Shown here piece after piece: positions 1-8,627 of a stretch of DNA of 64,000 bases. The notes beneath the pieces were generated by a model. It was not told the DNA's origin, searched no databases, and saw nothing but the letters and a program-made list of their open reading frames with translations. Origin of the DNA: Halomonas urumqiensis (GTDB taxonomy: Bacteria > Pseudomonadota > Gammaproteobacteria > Pseudomonadales > Halomonadaceae). Numbering within the stretch: the stretch's first letter is position 1; the number at the start of each line of letters is the position of its first letter. Made by a program: the position numbers and the translations under genes. The stretch covers positions 62,001-126,000 of the forward strand of contig NZ_PYUD01000005.1 of the NCBI RefSeq assembly GCF_003028575.1. The letters run 5' to 3'.

Positions 1-1134
1 GACGCTTGGCACCAGCAATTTCGCCACCGGCTCGGCCATGATGCCTCCGCCGGTCACCGCGAGGTTGCGGCGCATCGCCTCGGGATTGACCTCAAGCCCC
101 TCCAGCAGAGTGGCGGCCTGTTCCAGGGCGCCTTCCAGCAGCAGGGCGCTGTCGATCAGCGGCGCCCACTCGGCATGCCACTCGCCAAGCCCACGCTCCA
201 GTGGCTGTGCCGAGGCGTTGAGCAGTACCGAGACATGGCCATGCACCTGGCGCGCAGCACCACGAATCAGCGCACAACGTACCGGATTGCGCTTGTGCGG
301 CATCGATGAGGACTCCCCCATCCCTGGGGCGGCAGGCTCGGCAACCTCACCCAACTCGGTCTGGGCCAACAGCGCGACATCCAGGGCGAGCTTCTCGGCG
401 GCCCCGGCCACGGCATCCAGGGCGGTGCCCAGGGCATGGATCGGCTGGCGATCGGTATGCCAGGGCAGTACAGGTGCGGCAAGCCCAAGCCGTGCCGCCA
501 CTTCATCCATCAACGTGAGCCCCAGGTCGTCCCAACCCGGCCCTCCTAAACCAGAGTGTACCCCCACGGCACCACCAAACTGCACCGGCAGCTCGACCTC
601 GGCCAGGCGGCGGCGCCCCTGCTCCAGGCCGATGGCCCAATGGGCCACCTTGACCCCGAAGGTGATCGGCAATGCCTGCTGCATCAAGGTACGCCCCACC
701 ATCGGGGTATCCTGATGGGCGCGCATCAGTTCGATGCCAGCCCGGCAGCAGCGCGAAAGCAGCGCATCCAGTGCCTTCAGGCGTGGGACCATCAGCAGCA
801 TCAGCGCGCTGTCGACCACATCCTGGCTGGTGGCCCCTTGGTGCCAGCAGCGCTTCAATGACTCGGGCAAGGCGGCGCGGCCCTGCTTGACGAAGGGTAT
901 CGCGGCATTGCCACCACTGCCGATACCCTCGGCAATCGCCGCGATATCGAAAGGGTGGGCGGCCAGGGTGTCTCGCATGGCGCGGCTCGAGCCCTCCGGC
1001 AAGGCCCCATGAGCCTCCTGGGCCTCGGCCAGCGCCAGCTCGAAGGCCAGCATCGCCTCGATCATTGCTGTGCCATTGCACTGGGCGAGAGCCGTCTGGC
1101 TCATGAAGGGGTGCTGAAGCAAGGCAGCGGGCAT
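1..1134 (-). CDS. pcaB: 3-carboxy-cis,cis-muconate cycloisomerase (partial, 3' end beyond window)
   Basis: Reading leftward from ATG 1134, an open frame of 378 codons runs off the window edge, so the C-terminus is missing (full family members are about 400-450 residues). It belongs to the fumarase/aspartase superfamily. The signature GESSSMPHKRNP is encoded near 286-321, and GATSQDVVDSA lies earlier. These fit PcaB, which cyclises 3-carboxy-cis,cis-muconate to the carboxymuconolactone in the protocatechuate branch of the beta-ketoadipate pathway. A GGGAGAG ribosome site lies 5-8 bases before ATG 1134. An in-frame ATG eight codons upstream would leave that site inside the gene, so 1134 is preferred. 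It is divergent from a PcaR-type regulator, with a perfect palindrome in its promoter region. Adenylosuccinate lyase is the main alternative but does not fit the context. Confidence 0.88.
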   Translation of the reverse strand, partial: MPAALLQHPFMSQTALAQCNGTAMIEAMLAFELALAEAQEAHGALPEGSSRAMRDTLAAHPFDIAAIAEGIGSGGNAAIPFVKQGRAALPESLKRCWHQGATSQDVVDSALMLLMVPRLKALDALLSRCCRAGIELMRAHQDTPMVGRTLMQQALPITFGVKVAHWAIGLEQGRRRLAEVELPVQFGGAVGVHSGLGGPGWDDLGLTLMDEVAARLGLAAPVLPWHTDRQPIHALGTALDAVAGAAEKLALDVALLAQTELGEVAEPAAPGMGESSSMPHKRNPVRCALIRGAARQVHGHVSVLLNASAQPLERGLGEWHAEWAPLIDSALLLEGALEQAATLLEGLEVNPEAMRRNLAVTGGGIMAEPVAKLLVPSV

Positions 1135-1214
1135 GGCGGACTCTCCCGAAATCGACATGTAGGGCCGATAGCTATCGGCGCTCGGTAAAGGATGCTGAAC
1201 GAATAGTCGCACAA

Positions 1215-1233
1215 GTGTTCGCGTTTCGAACAC
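1215..1233. promoter_or_regulatory. IclR-type operator, GTGTTCG-N5-CGAACAC
   Basis: A perfect inverted repeat with 7-bp arms and a 5-bp spacer lies about 80 bp upstream of pcaB and 190 bp upstream of the divergent IclR gene. The same arms and spacing recur at 15726-15744, and the core recurs at 35961-35975. PcaR/PcaU/PobR regulators are known to bind GTTCG-like repeats, so this is a probable site for the adjacent regulator. Function is inferred. Confidence 0.7.
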
Positions 1234-1242
1234 TATGCTAGG

Positions 1243-1372
1243 CTTCGTCTGAAAAGTCGGCGAGCGAGGGGCAGACAAGGCAAAAATCGGCGTAAAGACG
1301 GAGTTTACGGGGTGTAAATGAGTACTTTGAGTCGATATTTAACGCCGTATGACCGAGTGCAGCCAGTTTTCG
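1243..1372 (+). repeat. MITE-like intergenic repeat, copy 1
   Basis: This stretch shares an ordered series of blocks with the inverted copy at 28352-28515: CAGACAAGGC, an AAATC-GC block, GAGTTTAC, GTAAATGAG, and a terminal CGAG(T/C)GCAG. It sits between the pcaB operator and the IclR gene and has no credible ORF. Its ends show only a loose inverted repeat. It looks like a small non-autonomous element or dispersed intergenic repeat. Confidence 0.6.
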
Positions 1373-1425
1373 GCCGGAGCCGGAATTGAGGCGACATATC
1401 GAACAACACGCGAGACAACAAGACA

Positions 1426-2211
1426 ATGGCATCCGAGGAAGACCTCCTGACACCCGATAATCGGGATTTCGTCACCGCACTGGCCAGCGGCATCGAAGTG
1501 ATCCTGGCCTTCGACGAGGCCCATCCGCGCATGACGCTGAGCGAAGTGGCGGCACGCACCGGCATGAACCGCGCCCGCGCCCGCCGTTTCTTGCTGACCC
1601 TGCATGCCCTTGGCTATGTGCGCAAGCAGCAACGCTACTTCGAGCTGGCCCCACGGGTGCTGCAGCTCGGCTACGCGTTTCTCTCCGCCAACAACTATCG
1701 TAGCGTGATCCAGCAGGTACTGGAGGACATTACCTCCGAGTGTGGCGAATCCTCGTCGCTGGGTGTGCTGGATGGTGACGACATCACCTACGTGGCACGC
1801 TCCTCCTCGCGACACCGATTGATGGCGATCACCCTCTCGGTGGGTACCCGCCTGCCCGCCGCACACACTTCCATGGGGCGAGTGCTGCTGGCCCAGTTGC
1901 CGGAGGATCAGCTCGATGCCTATCTCGAGCGGGTGGTGCTCGAGCGCTATACCGACAAGACCATCACCGACAAGGGCGAGCTCAGGAAGTGCATCCGGAA
2001 GGCCGGCCAGCAGGGCTATGCCATTGCCGACCAGGAGCTGGACTCCGGCCTGCGCTCGCTGGCGGTGCCCGCCTTTGACGCCAACGGCAAGCTGCTCGGG
2101 GCAATCAATATCAGCACCAATGCCGCACGCGTCGACTTCGACACCCTGCTCAAGCGCTACCTACCGCTACTTCAGGACAAGGCACGCCAGATCCGCACCA
2201 CGATCAGTTGA
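1426..2211 (+). CDS. pcaR: IclR-family transcriptional regulator, PcaR/PcaU/PobR type
   Basis: A 261-residue protein. A winged helix-turn-helix occupies about residues 35-75 (TLSEVAARTGMNRARARRFL) and is followed by the IclR ligand-binding domain. Length and layout match the PcaR/PcaU/PobR subfamily, whose members sense beta-ketoadipate, protocatechuate or 4-hydroxybenzoate and control pca or pob genes. It is divergent from pcaB, with the operator at 1215-1233 between them, which fits control of pcaB and possibly of itself. ATG 1426 follows a weak ribosome site. The subfamily is fairly secure. The exact effector, and hence whether it is PcaR or a paralogue, cannot be read from the sequence. 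Confidence 0.82.
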   Translation: MASEEDLLTPDNRDFVTALASGIEVILAFDEAHPRMTLSEVAARTGMNRARARRFLLTLHALGYVRKQQRYFELAPRVLQLGYAFLSANNYRSVIQQVLEDITSECGESSSLGVLDGDDITYVARSSSRHRLMAITLSVGTRLPAAHTSMGRVLLAQLPEDQLDAYLERVVLERYTDKTITDKGELRKCIRKAGQQGYAIADQELDSGLRSLAVPAFDANGKLLGAINISTNAARVDFDTLLKRYLPLLQDKARQIRTTIS

Positions 2212-2302
2212 TAGCCAGTCACGGTTGATAACCTGGTGAAGTTGATAGCCAGGTGAAATTAATAGACAGGTGAAGTTGATAGCTCGCAGCGTGCATTTTT
2301 CT

Positions 2303-2313
2303 GAACGAAATTC
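2303..2313. promoter_or_regulatory. Candidate island operator, GAAC-GAA-ATTC
   Basis: Near-palindrome of the GAAC-N3-RTTC type, about 105 bp upstream of the IclR gene at 2419 and overlapping an ATTCTAGAAT palindrome. It belongs to a family of similar sites in front of other genes of the island, and could allow autoregulation. Confidence 0.45.
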
Positions 2314-2418
2314 TAGAATCACCAAGGTGCCAACGCCACGGGCATCAGCACCTTGCATGCCCCTTATCCCCGCAACCCTTATCACGCCACCAGACTCATA
2401 TCACCAGAGGACGTCACC

Positions 2419-3198
2419 ATGGCAGGCAGCCTGATCGAACGCACGCTGGGAGTGCTGGAAGCCCTTTCCGAAGATGCCGAAGGCCTGCCGCTGCTGGTGC
2501 TGGCCGAACGACTGGAGATTCCCAAGAGCGCGGCCCACCGCATCTGCAACGAGCTGATTCGCCTGGAACACGTCCGCCAGGATCCGCACAGCCAACGCTA
2601 CCAGTTGACCACGCGCCTGGTGGCGATGAGTTTTCGCTACCTGGCGAGTACCGGGGCCAGCGACATCATTCAGCCGATTCTCGACCGCCTCGCCCAGCAC
2701 AGTGGCGAGCTGGTGCGCCTGTCGATCATCGAGGGCCATCGCCTGACCTGGATCGCCAAGGCCCAGGGCGCTCGCAGTGGCCTGCGCTACGACCCCGACA
2801 TGGGACGCGAAGCGCCCCTTCACTGCACCGCCAGTGGCCATGCCTGGCTTGCCGACATGAGCGACGAGCAGGCCCTCGCACTGGTCGATGCCCGGGGCAT
2901 GGACACCGACCACCCCCTGGGGCCCAACGCACCGCGCACCAAGGAGGCGCTGATCGAGCACCTCCACCAGGCCCGCCAGCGCGGCTACAGCTGGACCCGC
3001 GACAGCATGGGCCCTGGCACCGCGGCCATGGCGGCACTGGTGCGCCACCCGCTAGACAGGCACCCGCAGGGGGTACTGAGCATCGCCGGGCCCAGCGTGA
3101 GGCTGGATGACGCGCGGGTGGCGGAACTGGCACCCGCGCTGATCACCGCCGCCGAAGAGCTCTCCCAGGCCACACCGACCTCTCGCCTGTTCATCTGA
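2419..3198 (+). CDS. IclR-family transcriptional regulator
   Basis: 259 residues. The N-terminal winged helix begins MAGSLIERTLGVLEALSE and its recognition-helix segment is IPKSAAHRICNELIRL. The C-terminal effector domain spans about residues 80-250. It resembles the regulator at 23232-24035, which also starts MAG-x-(M/I)ERTLG. An upstream in-frame ATG at 2353 exists, but an AGAGG site lies 8 bases before ATG 2419, and the extra 22 residues lie outside the IclR fold. It precedes an AEC carrier by 24 bp, probably in one transcript. A GAAC-N3-ATTC site upstream suggests autoregulation. It probably controls the flavoprotein-NIPSNAP-TIM operon starting at 4361. Confidence 0.85.
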   Translation: MAGSLIERTLGVLEALSEDAEGLPLLVLAERLEIPKSAAHRICNELIRLEHVRQDPHSQRYQLTTRLVAMSFRYLASTGASDIIQPILDRLAQHSGELVRLSIIEGHRLTWIAKAQGARSGLRYDPDMGREAPLHCTASGHAWLADMSDEQALALVDARGMDTDHPLGPNAPRTKEALIEHLHQARQRGYSWTRDSMGPGTAAMAALVRHPLDRHPQGVLSIAGPSVRLDDARVAELAPALITAAEELSQATPTSRLFI

Positions 3199-3222
3199 TC
3201 ACCGCCGGCCTGGAGGTCAGCC

Positions 3223-4176
3223 TTGCTCGAGATTCTCGCCATCACCACGCCGATCTTCCTGCTCATCGGCATGGGCTACCTGGCCATGGCCAGCCGGTTG
3301 ATCAACCGCGAACAGGTGCAGGGCATCGCCACCTTCGTGCTCTATTTCGCGCTGCCGGCGCTGGTGATCCGCGCCCTGACCCAGAACCCCCTGGATGAGG
3401 TCTTCCAGCCACAGTACCTGCTCGCCTACGGGCTGGGCTCGCTTGTGGTGTTTGGGTGCGCCCTGCTGCTTGGCATGCGTTTTCAGCGCAAGTCACTCAG
3501 CGAAGGGGCCATCCAGGCACTTGGCGTGTCGGCTTCCAACAGCGGCTTCGTCGGCTATCCGGTGGCGGCGATGGTGATCGGCTCGCCCGCGGCGGTGTTT
3601 CTGGCATTGAACATGCTGATCGAGAACCTGCTGATCATTCCCGCCGCATTGATCCTTGCCGAGATGGGTCGCCAGAGTGGCGCCGGCTTCGCCACCACCT
3701 TGCGCAAGACCATGTTGCGCCTGGCGCGCAACCCGATCCTTATCGGCCTGGTGGTCGGCCTGTTGCTGGCGGTTACCGACACCTCCCTGCCCTCGCCCCT
3801 GGCCCGCTCCATCGACATGCTGGCCAACGCATCAGGCCCGGCGGCGCTGTTCGTGATCGGCGGCACACTTTATGGCCTGCAAGTGCGCGGTATGGCCCTG
3901 GATGTCAGCCAGGTGGTCGTGGGCAAGCTGGTGCTACATCCGCTGGCGGTATTGGGAATCTTCCTGCTGATCCCGGATCACGACCCCATGCTGCTGACCG
4001 GGGCGCTGTTGTTCGCCTGCGCACCGATGATCAGTGTCTACCCGCTGCTCGGCCACCGCTATGGCATGGCAGGCGTCAACGCCGCCGCGCTGATGGTCGG
4101 CACCCTCGGCGCCTTCTTCACATTGAGCCTGGCCATCTGGCTGATGACCCTCAATGGCCTGCTGCCCACCGGGTAG
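3223..4176 (+). CDS. AEC-family transporter (auxin efflux carrier / malonate-type permease)
   Basis: A 317-residue, strongly hydrophobic protein with about ten membrane segments. The first starts at residue 3 (LAITTPIFLLIGMGYLAMA), and the central crossover carries GVSASNSGFVGYP, the Asn/Gly-rich motif typical of the AEC family. The start is TTG at 3223, with GGAGG placed 7 bases upstream. Family members move organic anions such as malonate or malate, or export aromatic or auxin-like acids. Being co-transcribed with an IclR regulator and followed by catabolic genes suggests a carboxylate of this pathway as substrate. Direction and substrate cannot be told. Confidence 0.82.
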   Translation: MLEILAITTPIFLLIGMGYLAMASRLINREQVQGIATFVLYFALPALVIRALTQNPLDEVFQPQYLLAYGLGSLVVFGCALLLGMRFQRKSLSEGAIQALGVSASNSGFVGYPVAAMVIGSPAAVFLALNMLIENLLIIPAALILAEMGRQSGAGFATTLRKTMLRLARNPILIGLVVGLLLAVTDTSLPSPLARSIDMLANASGPAALFVIGGTLYGLQVRGMALDVSQVVVGKLVLHPLAVLGIFLLIPDHDPMLLTGALLFACAPMISVYPLLGHRYGMAGVNAAALMVGTLGAFFTLSLAIWLMTLNGLLPTG

Positions 4177-4311
4177 CGCTCGCGAATTCCAACCTTCACC
4201 AACGCCCTGTCCGGCGCGTCCACGTCAGCGACATCGCTCTCAGTATCCACCTGAACCTATGCGCCAGAGGATTTGCGCCAGGGGATTTGCGTCTGGCCAT
4301 TGAAAAAACTG

Positions 4312-4322
4312 GAACAATGTTC
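4312..4322. promoter_or_regulatory. Candidate island operator, GAAC-AAT-GTTC
   Basis: Perfect GAAC-N3-GTTC inverted repeat ending 38 bp before the flavoprotein start at 4361. Its centre is 23 bp, about two helical turns, from the second site at 4331-4349, as expected for cooperative dimer binding. Confidence 0.55.
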
Positions 4323-4330
4323 TAGATTAT

Positions 4331-4349
4331 ACTGGAACCGCATTCCAGT
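4331..4349. promoter_or_regulatory. Candidate island operator, ACTGGAA-N5-TTCCAGT
   Basis: Perfect 7-bp-arm palindrome with a 5-bp spacer. Its core is GAAC-CGC-ATTC. It ends 11 bp before ATG 4361, so a bound protein would overlap the leader or ribosome site and probably repress. The nearby IclR product (2419-3198) is the likely binder. This is inference. Confidence 0.6.
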
Positions 4350-4360
4350 GAGGCTTCCAT

Positions 4361-6136
4361 ATGGCCGATATACCCCCCATTCCCACCAGGAACCAGGCAT
4401 TCGACCTGGTGGTGGTGGGTTCTGGTGCCGCCGGCCTCTCCGCCGCCGTCACCGCCGCCTATCATGGCCTCTCGGTGGTGGTGGTCGAAAAAGCCGAGGG
4501 CCTGGGAGGCGCTACCGCCTGGTCCGGGGGCTGGATGTGGGCGCCCCTCAACCCGCTGGCCCGTGCCGCCGGCATCGAGGAAGACCCGGAAACCGTACGC
4601 ACTTACCTGCGCCATGAGCTGGGCGAGCGCTTCGACCCGGTGAAGATCGATGCCTTCCTTGCCGCCACCCCGAGCATGGTCGCGTTCTTCCACGACAAGA
4701 CCAGCCTGCAGTTCGCCGACGGCAACGCCATCGCCGATATTCATGCCGACACCCCCGGCGCGGGCACTGGAGGCCGCTCGGTGATCGCCGCCCCCTTCGA
4801 TGGCCGCAAGCTCAACCGCCGTACCCTGAACAAGCTGCGCAAGACCATGCCGGAAACCGCGTTCCTCGGCATGCCGATCCAGGCTGGGCCAGATTTGATG
4901 GCCTTCCTGACCGTCACACGTTCGTTCAAGTCCTTCGTCCACGTCGCGAAGCGCTTCACCCGGCACCTGTTCGACCTGGCGCTGTACGGCCGGACCATGC
5001 AACTGGTCAACGGCGTGGCCCTGACCGGTCGACTGGCCAAGTCCGCCGACGACCTGGGCGTCGACACCTGGGTATCCTCGCCGGCAACACGCCTTGTGCG
5101 GGATGGCCAGCGTGTCATCGGCGTGGTGGTGGATACCCCGGAAGGCGAAGTCACCTTGAACGCACGTCGCGGCGTGGTACTGGCCGCTGGCGGCTTCCCC
5201 TGGGATGTGGCACGCCGCCGCGAGCTGTTTCCGCGCACGCCAAGCGGTGAGGAACACTGGCCATTGCCGCCGCCTTCGGCCAGTGGCGACGGCCTGCGCC
5301 TCGGTGAGGCCGCGGGTGGCGTGGTGGATGACAGCCTCTATTCGCCGGTGGCCTGGGCGCCGGTCTCGGTAGTGCCCTACCAGGACGGCCATGTCGGCCA
5401 CTTCCCGCATATCATCGATCGCGGCAAGCCCGGGCTGATCGGCGTGCTGAGAAACGGCCAGCGCTTCGTCAACGAGGCAGGCGGCTACTACGACTACGTG
5501 GATGCCATGATCAAGGCGGTGCCAGAAGGCGAGGAGGTCTGCTCCTGGCTGATCTGCAACCAGCGCTTCCAGCGGCGCTATGGCATCGGCATTACCCGCC
5601 CTGCGCCGCTGCCTTTCAAGCACTGGGTCCACAAGGGCTATCTCAAGCGCGGCAGGACACTCACCGAGCTGGCACAGGCATGCGGTATCGACCCGGCGGG
5701 TCTCGAACGGACCATAGCCACCTATAACGAACATGCACGCCTTGGCGAAGACCCGGAATTCGGTCGCGGCTCAACGCCCTACAATCGCAAGAACGGCGAC
5801 CCGACCCATCAGCCCAATCCCTGCGTGGCGCCGCTCGACCCGGGCCCCTTCTATGCCGTCAAGGTAGTGCCCGGCTGCTTCGGTACCTTCGCCGGGCTCA
5901 AGACCAACGAACACGCCCAGGTACTCGACGGCCAGAACCGGCCGATCGATGGCCTGTATGCCGCCGGCACCGACATGGCCAGCATCATGGGCGGCTTCTA
6001 CCCGGCCGGCGGCATCAACCTCGGCCCGGCCATGACCTTTGGTCATATCGCCGGCCTGCACGCTGCGGGGAAACGCCAAGAGACAGCATCCACACCGAAC
6101 GATTCCGGTTCCCCGGCCCCAGGAGAGACTGCATGA
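4361..6136 (+). CDS. FAD-dependent 3-ketosteroid dehydrogenase-like desaturase, paralogue 1
   Basis: A 591-residue flavoprotein of the fumarate reductase/KstD superfamily. The Rossmann motif VVGSGAAGLSAA lies near residue 18, EKAEGLGGATAWSGG follows, and the C-terminal FAD motif is near DGLYAAGTDMAS. Tyr547 and Gly551 in FYPAGG occupy the position of the catalytic Tyr and Gly of 3-ketosteroid delta-1-dehydrogenase, a Y-x-x-x-G pattern kept in all four paralogues here. The family desaturates cyclic ketones and includes 4-oxocyclohexanecarboxylate desaturase. There is no signal peptide, so it should be cytoplasmic. It overlaps the next gene by ATGA. The substrate is unknown; I infer a cyclohexanone carboxylate or polyol. 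Confidence 0.82.
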   Translation: MADIPPIPTRNQAFDLVVVGSGAAGLSAAVTAAYHGLSVVVVEKAEGLGGATAWSGGWMWAPLNPLARAAGIEEDPETVRTYLRHELGERFDPVKIDAFLAATPSMVAFFHDKTSLQFADGNAIADIHADTPGAGTGGRSVIAAPFDGRKLNRRTLNKLRKTMPETAFLGMPIQAGPDLMAFLTVTRSFKSFVHVAKRFTRHLFDLALYGRTMQLVNGVALTGRLAKSADDLGVDTWVSSPATRLVRDGQRVIGVVVDTPEGEVTLNARRGVVLAAGGFPWDVARRRELFPRTPSGEEHWPLPPPSASGDGLRLGEAAGGVVDDSLYSPVAWAPVSVVPYQDGHVGHFPHIIDRGKPGLIGVLRNGQRFVNEAGGYYDYVDAMIKAVPEGEEVCSWLICNQRFQRRYGIGITRPAPLPFKHWVHKGYLKRGRTLTELAQACGIDPAGLERTIATYNEHARLGEDPEFGRGSTPYNRKNGDPTHQPNPCVAPLDPGPFYAVKVVPGCFGTFAGLKTNEHAQVLDGQNRPIDGLYAAGTDMASIMGGFYPAGGINLGPAMTFGHIAGLHAAGKRQETASTPNDSGSPAPGETA

Positions 6137-6756
6137 AGCACTTCGAATTGATCACTTTCACCGTTCGCGTGGCCACGCATGGCAAGGCCATGGCATGCAT
6201 CCAGGAAGCCCTGCATGCCGACGAGGTCGGCGGACAGCTGTTCGGCTGCTGGTATTCCGAGCTGGGGTCGCTCAACCAGGTGGCAGTACTGCGAGGTTTC
6301 GACAGCGTAGAGGCGCGCCAGGTGGAGCGTGAGCGTCTGCTGCTGGCCGGGGACCCGCTGGGGGTTGAGGGATTCATGACCGATATGCGAGTCGAAGACT
6401 ACAGCCTCTTCCCCTTCCTCGATGGCATCACCCCGGGTGACTTCGGCCCTTTCTACGAGCTACGTGTCTACGACGTGCGTCCTTCGGGGCTCAAGTCCAC
6501 CCTCGATGGCTGGGCCGACGCTGTGCCGCCGCGCACCACCGACGCCTACTCGCCGCTCACCGCCGCGTTCTATGCCACCAACGGCAAGACACCGCGCATC
6601 ATGCACCTCTGGCCCTACCGGACCCTGGAGGAACGCCTGGAGATCCGCACCCGCACTGTCACTGACGGCGTCTGGCCGCCCAAAGGTGGTCCCGCCCAGT
6701 TGCTCGACATGCAGTCCACCATCTATCTGCCAGCCGAATTCTCGCCGCTGAAATGA
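6133..6756 (+). CDS. NIPSNAP family protein with two domains
   Basis: 207 residues that read as two tandem ferredoxin-like NIPSNAP/DABB domains. The second (from about residue 110) starts GPFYELRVYDVRPSGL and has the typical RIMHLWPYRTLEERLEIR strand-helix. It begins inside the stop codon of the flavoprotein (ATGA), so the two are translationally coupled. NIPSNAP proteins are small dimeric alpha/beta barrels; some relatives are isomerases, decarboxylases or heme proteins, but no general reaction is known. The recurrent pairing with a KstD-like enzyme (see 10562-10897) suggests it acts on, or protects, the flavoprotein product. That role is inferred. Confidence 0.78.
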   Translation: MKHFELITFTVRVATHGKAMACIQEALHADEVGGQLFGCWYSELGSLNQVAVLRGFDSVEARQVERERLLLAGDPLGVEGFMTDMRVEDYSLFPFLDGITPGDFGPFYELRVYDVRPSGLKSTLDGWADAVPPRTTDAYSPLTAAFYATNGKTPRIMHLWPYRTLEERLEIRTRTVTDGVWPPKGGPAQLLDMQSTIYLPAEFSPLK

Positions 6757-6766
6757 GTTATCGACC

Positions 6767-7591
6767 ATGAGCCGACACCCTTACTCTCTCGCCGCTCTCA
6801 CTGTGCTGGAGTTGTCCCCGCCGGAGATGGTCGAGACAGCGGCCCGCGCCGGATACGATTTCGTGGGCCTACGGCCAATACCGGCCACCCCCGATGAACC
6901 AAGCTTCCCACTGCTCAGCGATCCCGCCCTGCTGCGCGCAACCCGGCGCCGCATCCAGGACACCGGCGTCAAAGTGGCCGATATCGAGATACTGCGCCTC
7001 AAACCCGACACCCGGGTCCAGGACGACTTCGCTCACTTCGTGGAAGTGGGCGCGGAACTGGGCGCCAGCGACATCCTGGTCGCCGGTAACGACGATGACC
7101 ACACGCGCCTGATCGACAACTTCGCCGCCCTCTGCGAACTGGCCGCTCCCCACGGCCTGCATCCCCACCTGGAGTTCATGCCCTGGACCGGAGTAAAGGA
7201 CCTCAACCAGGCGCGTCGCATCATCGGCGCGGTGCGCAAAGCTGGCCATGCCAATGCCTGCCTGCTGGTCGACGCCTTCCACTTCGACCGCTCGCGAAGC
7301 CACCTGCAAGACCTGGCCGAGGTACCTGCCGATTGGATGCGCTATGTGCAGATATGCGACGTGCCTGGGCCAATCCCCGAGAGCATGGATGAGATTCTGC
7401 GCGAAGCGCGCTGCGAGAGGCGCTTTCCTGGCGACGGCGAAGCAGACCTCCGGGGATTGCTGAACGTCATTCCTCCAGAGGTGTTGCTGAGCCTGGAAAT
7501 CCCCACTGATGCCCTTCGCCAGCAGGGCATCAGTGCTCTGGAACGAGCCCGCACGGCCCTGGAGAAAGCCCGCCTGCTGGTCGGCGACTGA
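6767..7591 (+). CDS. TIM-barrel sugar phosphate isomerase/epimerase family, QuiC-like metal site
   Basis: 274 residues of the AP-endonuclease-2/xylose-isomerase-like fold. The probable metal ligands lie in LEFMPW (Glu), LVDAFHFD (Asp), YVQICD (Gln) and LSLEIP (Glu). This spacing and local sequence closely mirror the N-domain of the 3-dehydroshikimate dehydratase at 33607-35451 (FEALAW, LDSFHIL, VQVADAP, LSLEIF), so dehydratase activity on a cyclic hydroxyketone is plausible. Isomerase or epimerase remains possible. It starts 10 bp after the NIPSNAP gene and is the third gene of the operon. A hairpin followed by a T-rich stretch closes it. Confidence 0.78.
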   Translation: MSRHPYSLAALTVLELSPPEMVETAARAGYDFVGLRPIPATPDEPSFPLLSDPALLRATRRRIQDTGVKVADIEILRLKPDTRVQDDFAHFVEVGAELGASDILVAGNDDDHTRLIDNFAALCELAAPHGLHPHLEFMPWTGVKDLNQARRIIGAVRKAGHANACLLVDAFHFDRSRSHLQDLAEVPADWMRYVQICDVPGPIPESMDEILREARCERRFPGDGEADLRGLLNVIPPEVLLSLEIPTDALRQQGISALERARTALEKARLLVGD

Positions 7592-7617
7592 CGGCACCTT
7601 CGTCTCGGCACCACTCG

Positions 7618-7643
7618 CCGCCCCGCAGCATTCTGCCGGGCGG
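7618..7643 (+). terminator. Probable rho-independent terminator
   Basis: An 11-bp stem with one mismatch and a 4-base loop, followed by TTATATT, lies 26 bp after the TIM-barrel stop. It separates the operon from the exporter promoter. Confidence 0.55.
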
Positions 7644-7652
7644 TTATATTAT

Positions 7653-7662
7653 TAGCAGGCTA
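7653..7662. promoter_or_regulatory. TAGC-N2-GCTA palindrome upstream of exporter gene
   Basis: A perfect TAGC-AG-GCTA palindrome 69 bp before the exporter start. The same palindrome with CT in the centre stands upstream of the paralogous exporter (26225-26234), suggesting a shared regulator or inherited promoter. Confidence 0.4.
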
Positions 7663-7683
7663 GCTTGCCACCTGATATTATTA

Positions 7684-7694
7684 GAACTCGGTTC
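7684..7694. promoter_or_regulatory. Candidate island operator, GAAC-TCG-GTTC
   Basis: A perfect palindrome (AGAAC-TCG-GTTCT with flanks) 37 bp before the exporter start, of the same class as the sites at 4312-4349. Confidence 0.55.
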
Positions 7695-7731
7695 TGTTAC
7701 TTGACCTGCCTTCATATTTTGTCGGAGTTCC

Positions 7732-8616
7732 ATGCCTACATCTCCCGCCAAGGTCATCCCTGGCGATCGTCCATTGCTTGGCATCGGCTACATGCTGATC
7801 GCCGGTCTGCTGTTCGTGATGCTGGACAGCACCGCCAAATGGCTGACCCAGACCCACTCACCGGTGCAGGTACTGTGGGCACGTTACGCTGGCCATATGG
7901 TAATCCTGGCCGGTTATCTGCTGTGGCTGGGACTAGCGAACAGCCGCCCCTTGCTCGTCACCGAATCCCTCGGCGGCCAATGCCTGCGCGGTCTGCTGCT
8001 GGGGCTGGCCAGCCTGTTGGCCTACCTATCTCTTCGTGAGCTGCCCCTGCTGCAGGTCTATGTCTTCCATTTCGGGGCACCGCTGCTGGTCACCCTGCTG
8101 GCGGTACCACTGCTGGGCGAGCGAGTGGACAGGGCCCGAGGCTTGGCGGTGATGTTGGGCTTTGTCGGGGTTCTGGTGGCAATGGGACCAGTGGATTGGC
8201 GCGCCCAACCCGTGGCCTTGCTACCCTTCGGCATGGCGCTGTGCTTCGCCCTCTATCAACTGACCACTCGACGTTTTGGTCGCCACGACCATCCGCTGGC
8301 CTCGCTCTGGTACGCCGGCCTGGCCGGCGCCTTGGCAAGCTCGATAGCGCTGCCCTTCTTCTGGACACCCATTGGCCTCGCCGAACTGCCGTACTTCCTG
8401 GGCATTGGCTTGCTCGGCGCCACCAGCCAGCTCGCGCTGATCCTGGCCATGCGCCACGCCCCCGCCTCGCTGGTCTCGCCGTTTCTCTACCTGCAGATCG
8501 TCTGGGCTTCGTTGTTCGGCTTCGTGCTGTTCGGCGACCTGCCGCCCCTCACGACCTACCTGGGCGCGACCCTGATCATCGCCGCGGGAATCTTTCTGGC
8601 CAGGCGGCGGGGCTAA
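7732..8616 (+). CDS. EamA/DMT-superfamily transporter, paralogue 1
   Basis: 294 residues with ten predicted membrane segments in two EamA repeats. Typical motifs are QVLWARYAGHMVILAGYLL in the first half and SPFLYLQIVWASLFGFVLFGD in the second. GGAG lies upstream of ATG 7732. It is very similar to the protein at 26270-27169 (shared LREL/FRELPLLQVYV, GPVDWRAQP, LLPFGMA), so the two are recent paralogues at either side of the island. DMT proteins of this type usually export amino acids, nucleobases or other small metabolites. Here overflow export of a pathway intermediate, or uptake, is possible. Confidence 0.83.
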   Translation: MPTSPAKVIPGDRPLLGIGYMLIAGLLFVMLDSTAKWLTQTHSPVQVLWARYAGHMVILAGYLLWLGLANSRPLLVTESLGGQCLRGLLLGLASLLAYLSLRELPLLQVYVFHFGAPLLVTLLAVPLLGERVDRARGLAVMLGFVGVLVAMGPVDWRAQPVALLPFGMALCFALYQLTTRRFGRHDHPLASLWYAGLAGALASSIALPFFWTPIGLAELPYFLGIGLLGATSQLALILAMRHAPASLVSPFLYLQIVWASLFGFVLFGDLPPLTTYLGATLIIAAGIFLARRRG

Positions 8617-8627
8617 TCCACGACGAA

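Noticed and set aside
3456..4325. 289-codon frame overlapping the AEC gene in another frame
   Set aside because: Arg/His/Pro-rich shadow without membrane segments, whereas the frame at 3223 has ten.
4322..5734. 470-codon minus-strand frame opposite flavoprotein 1
   Set aside because: Low-complexity His/Gly/Gln-rich translation typical of an antisense frame; the plus strand has clear FAD motifs.
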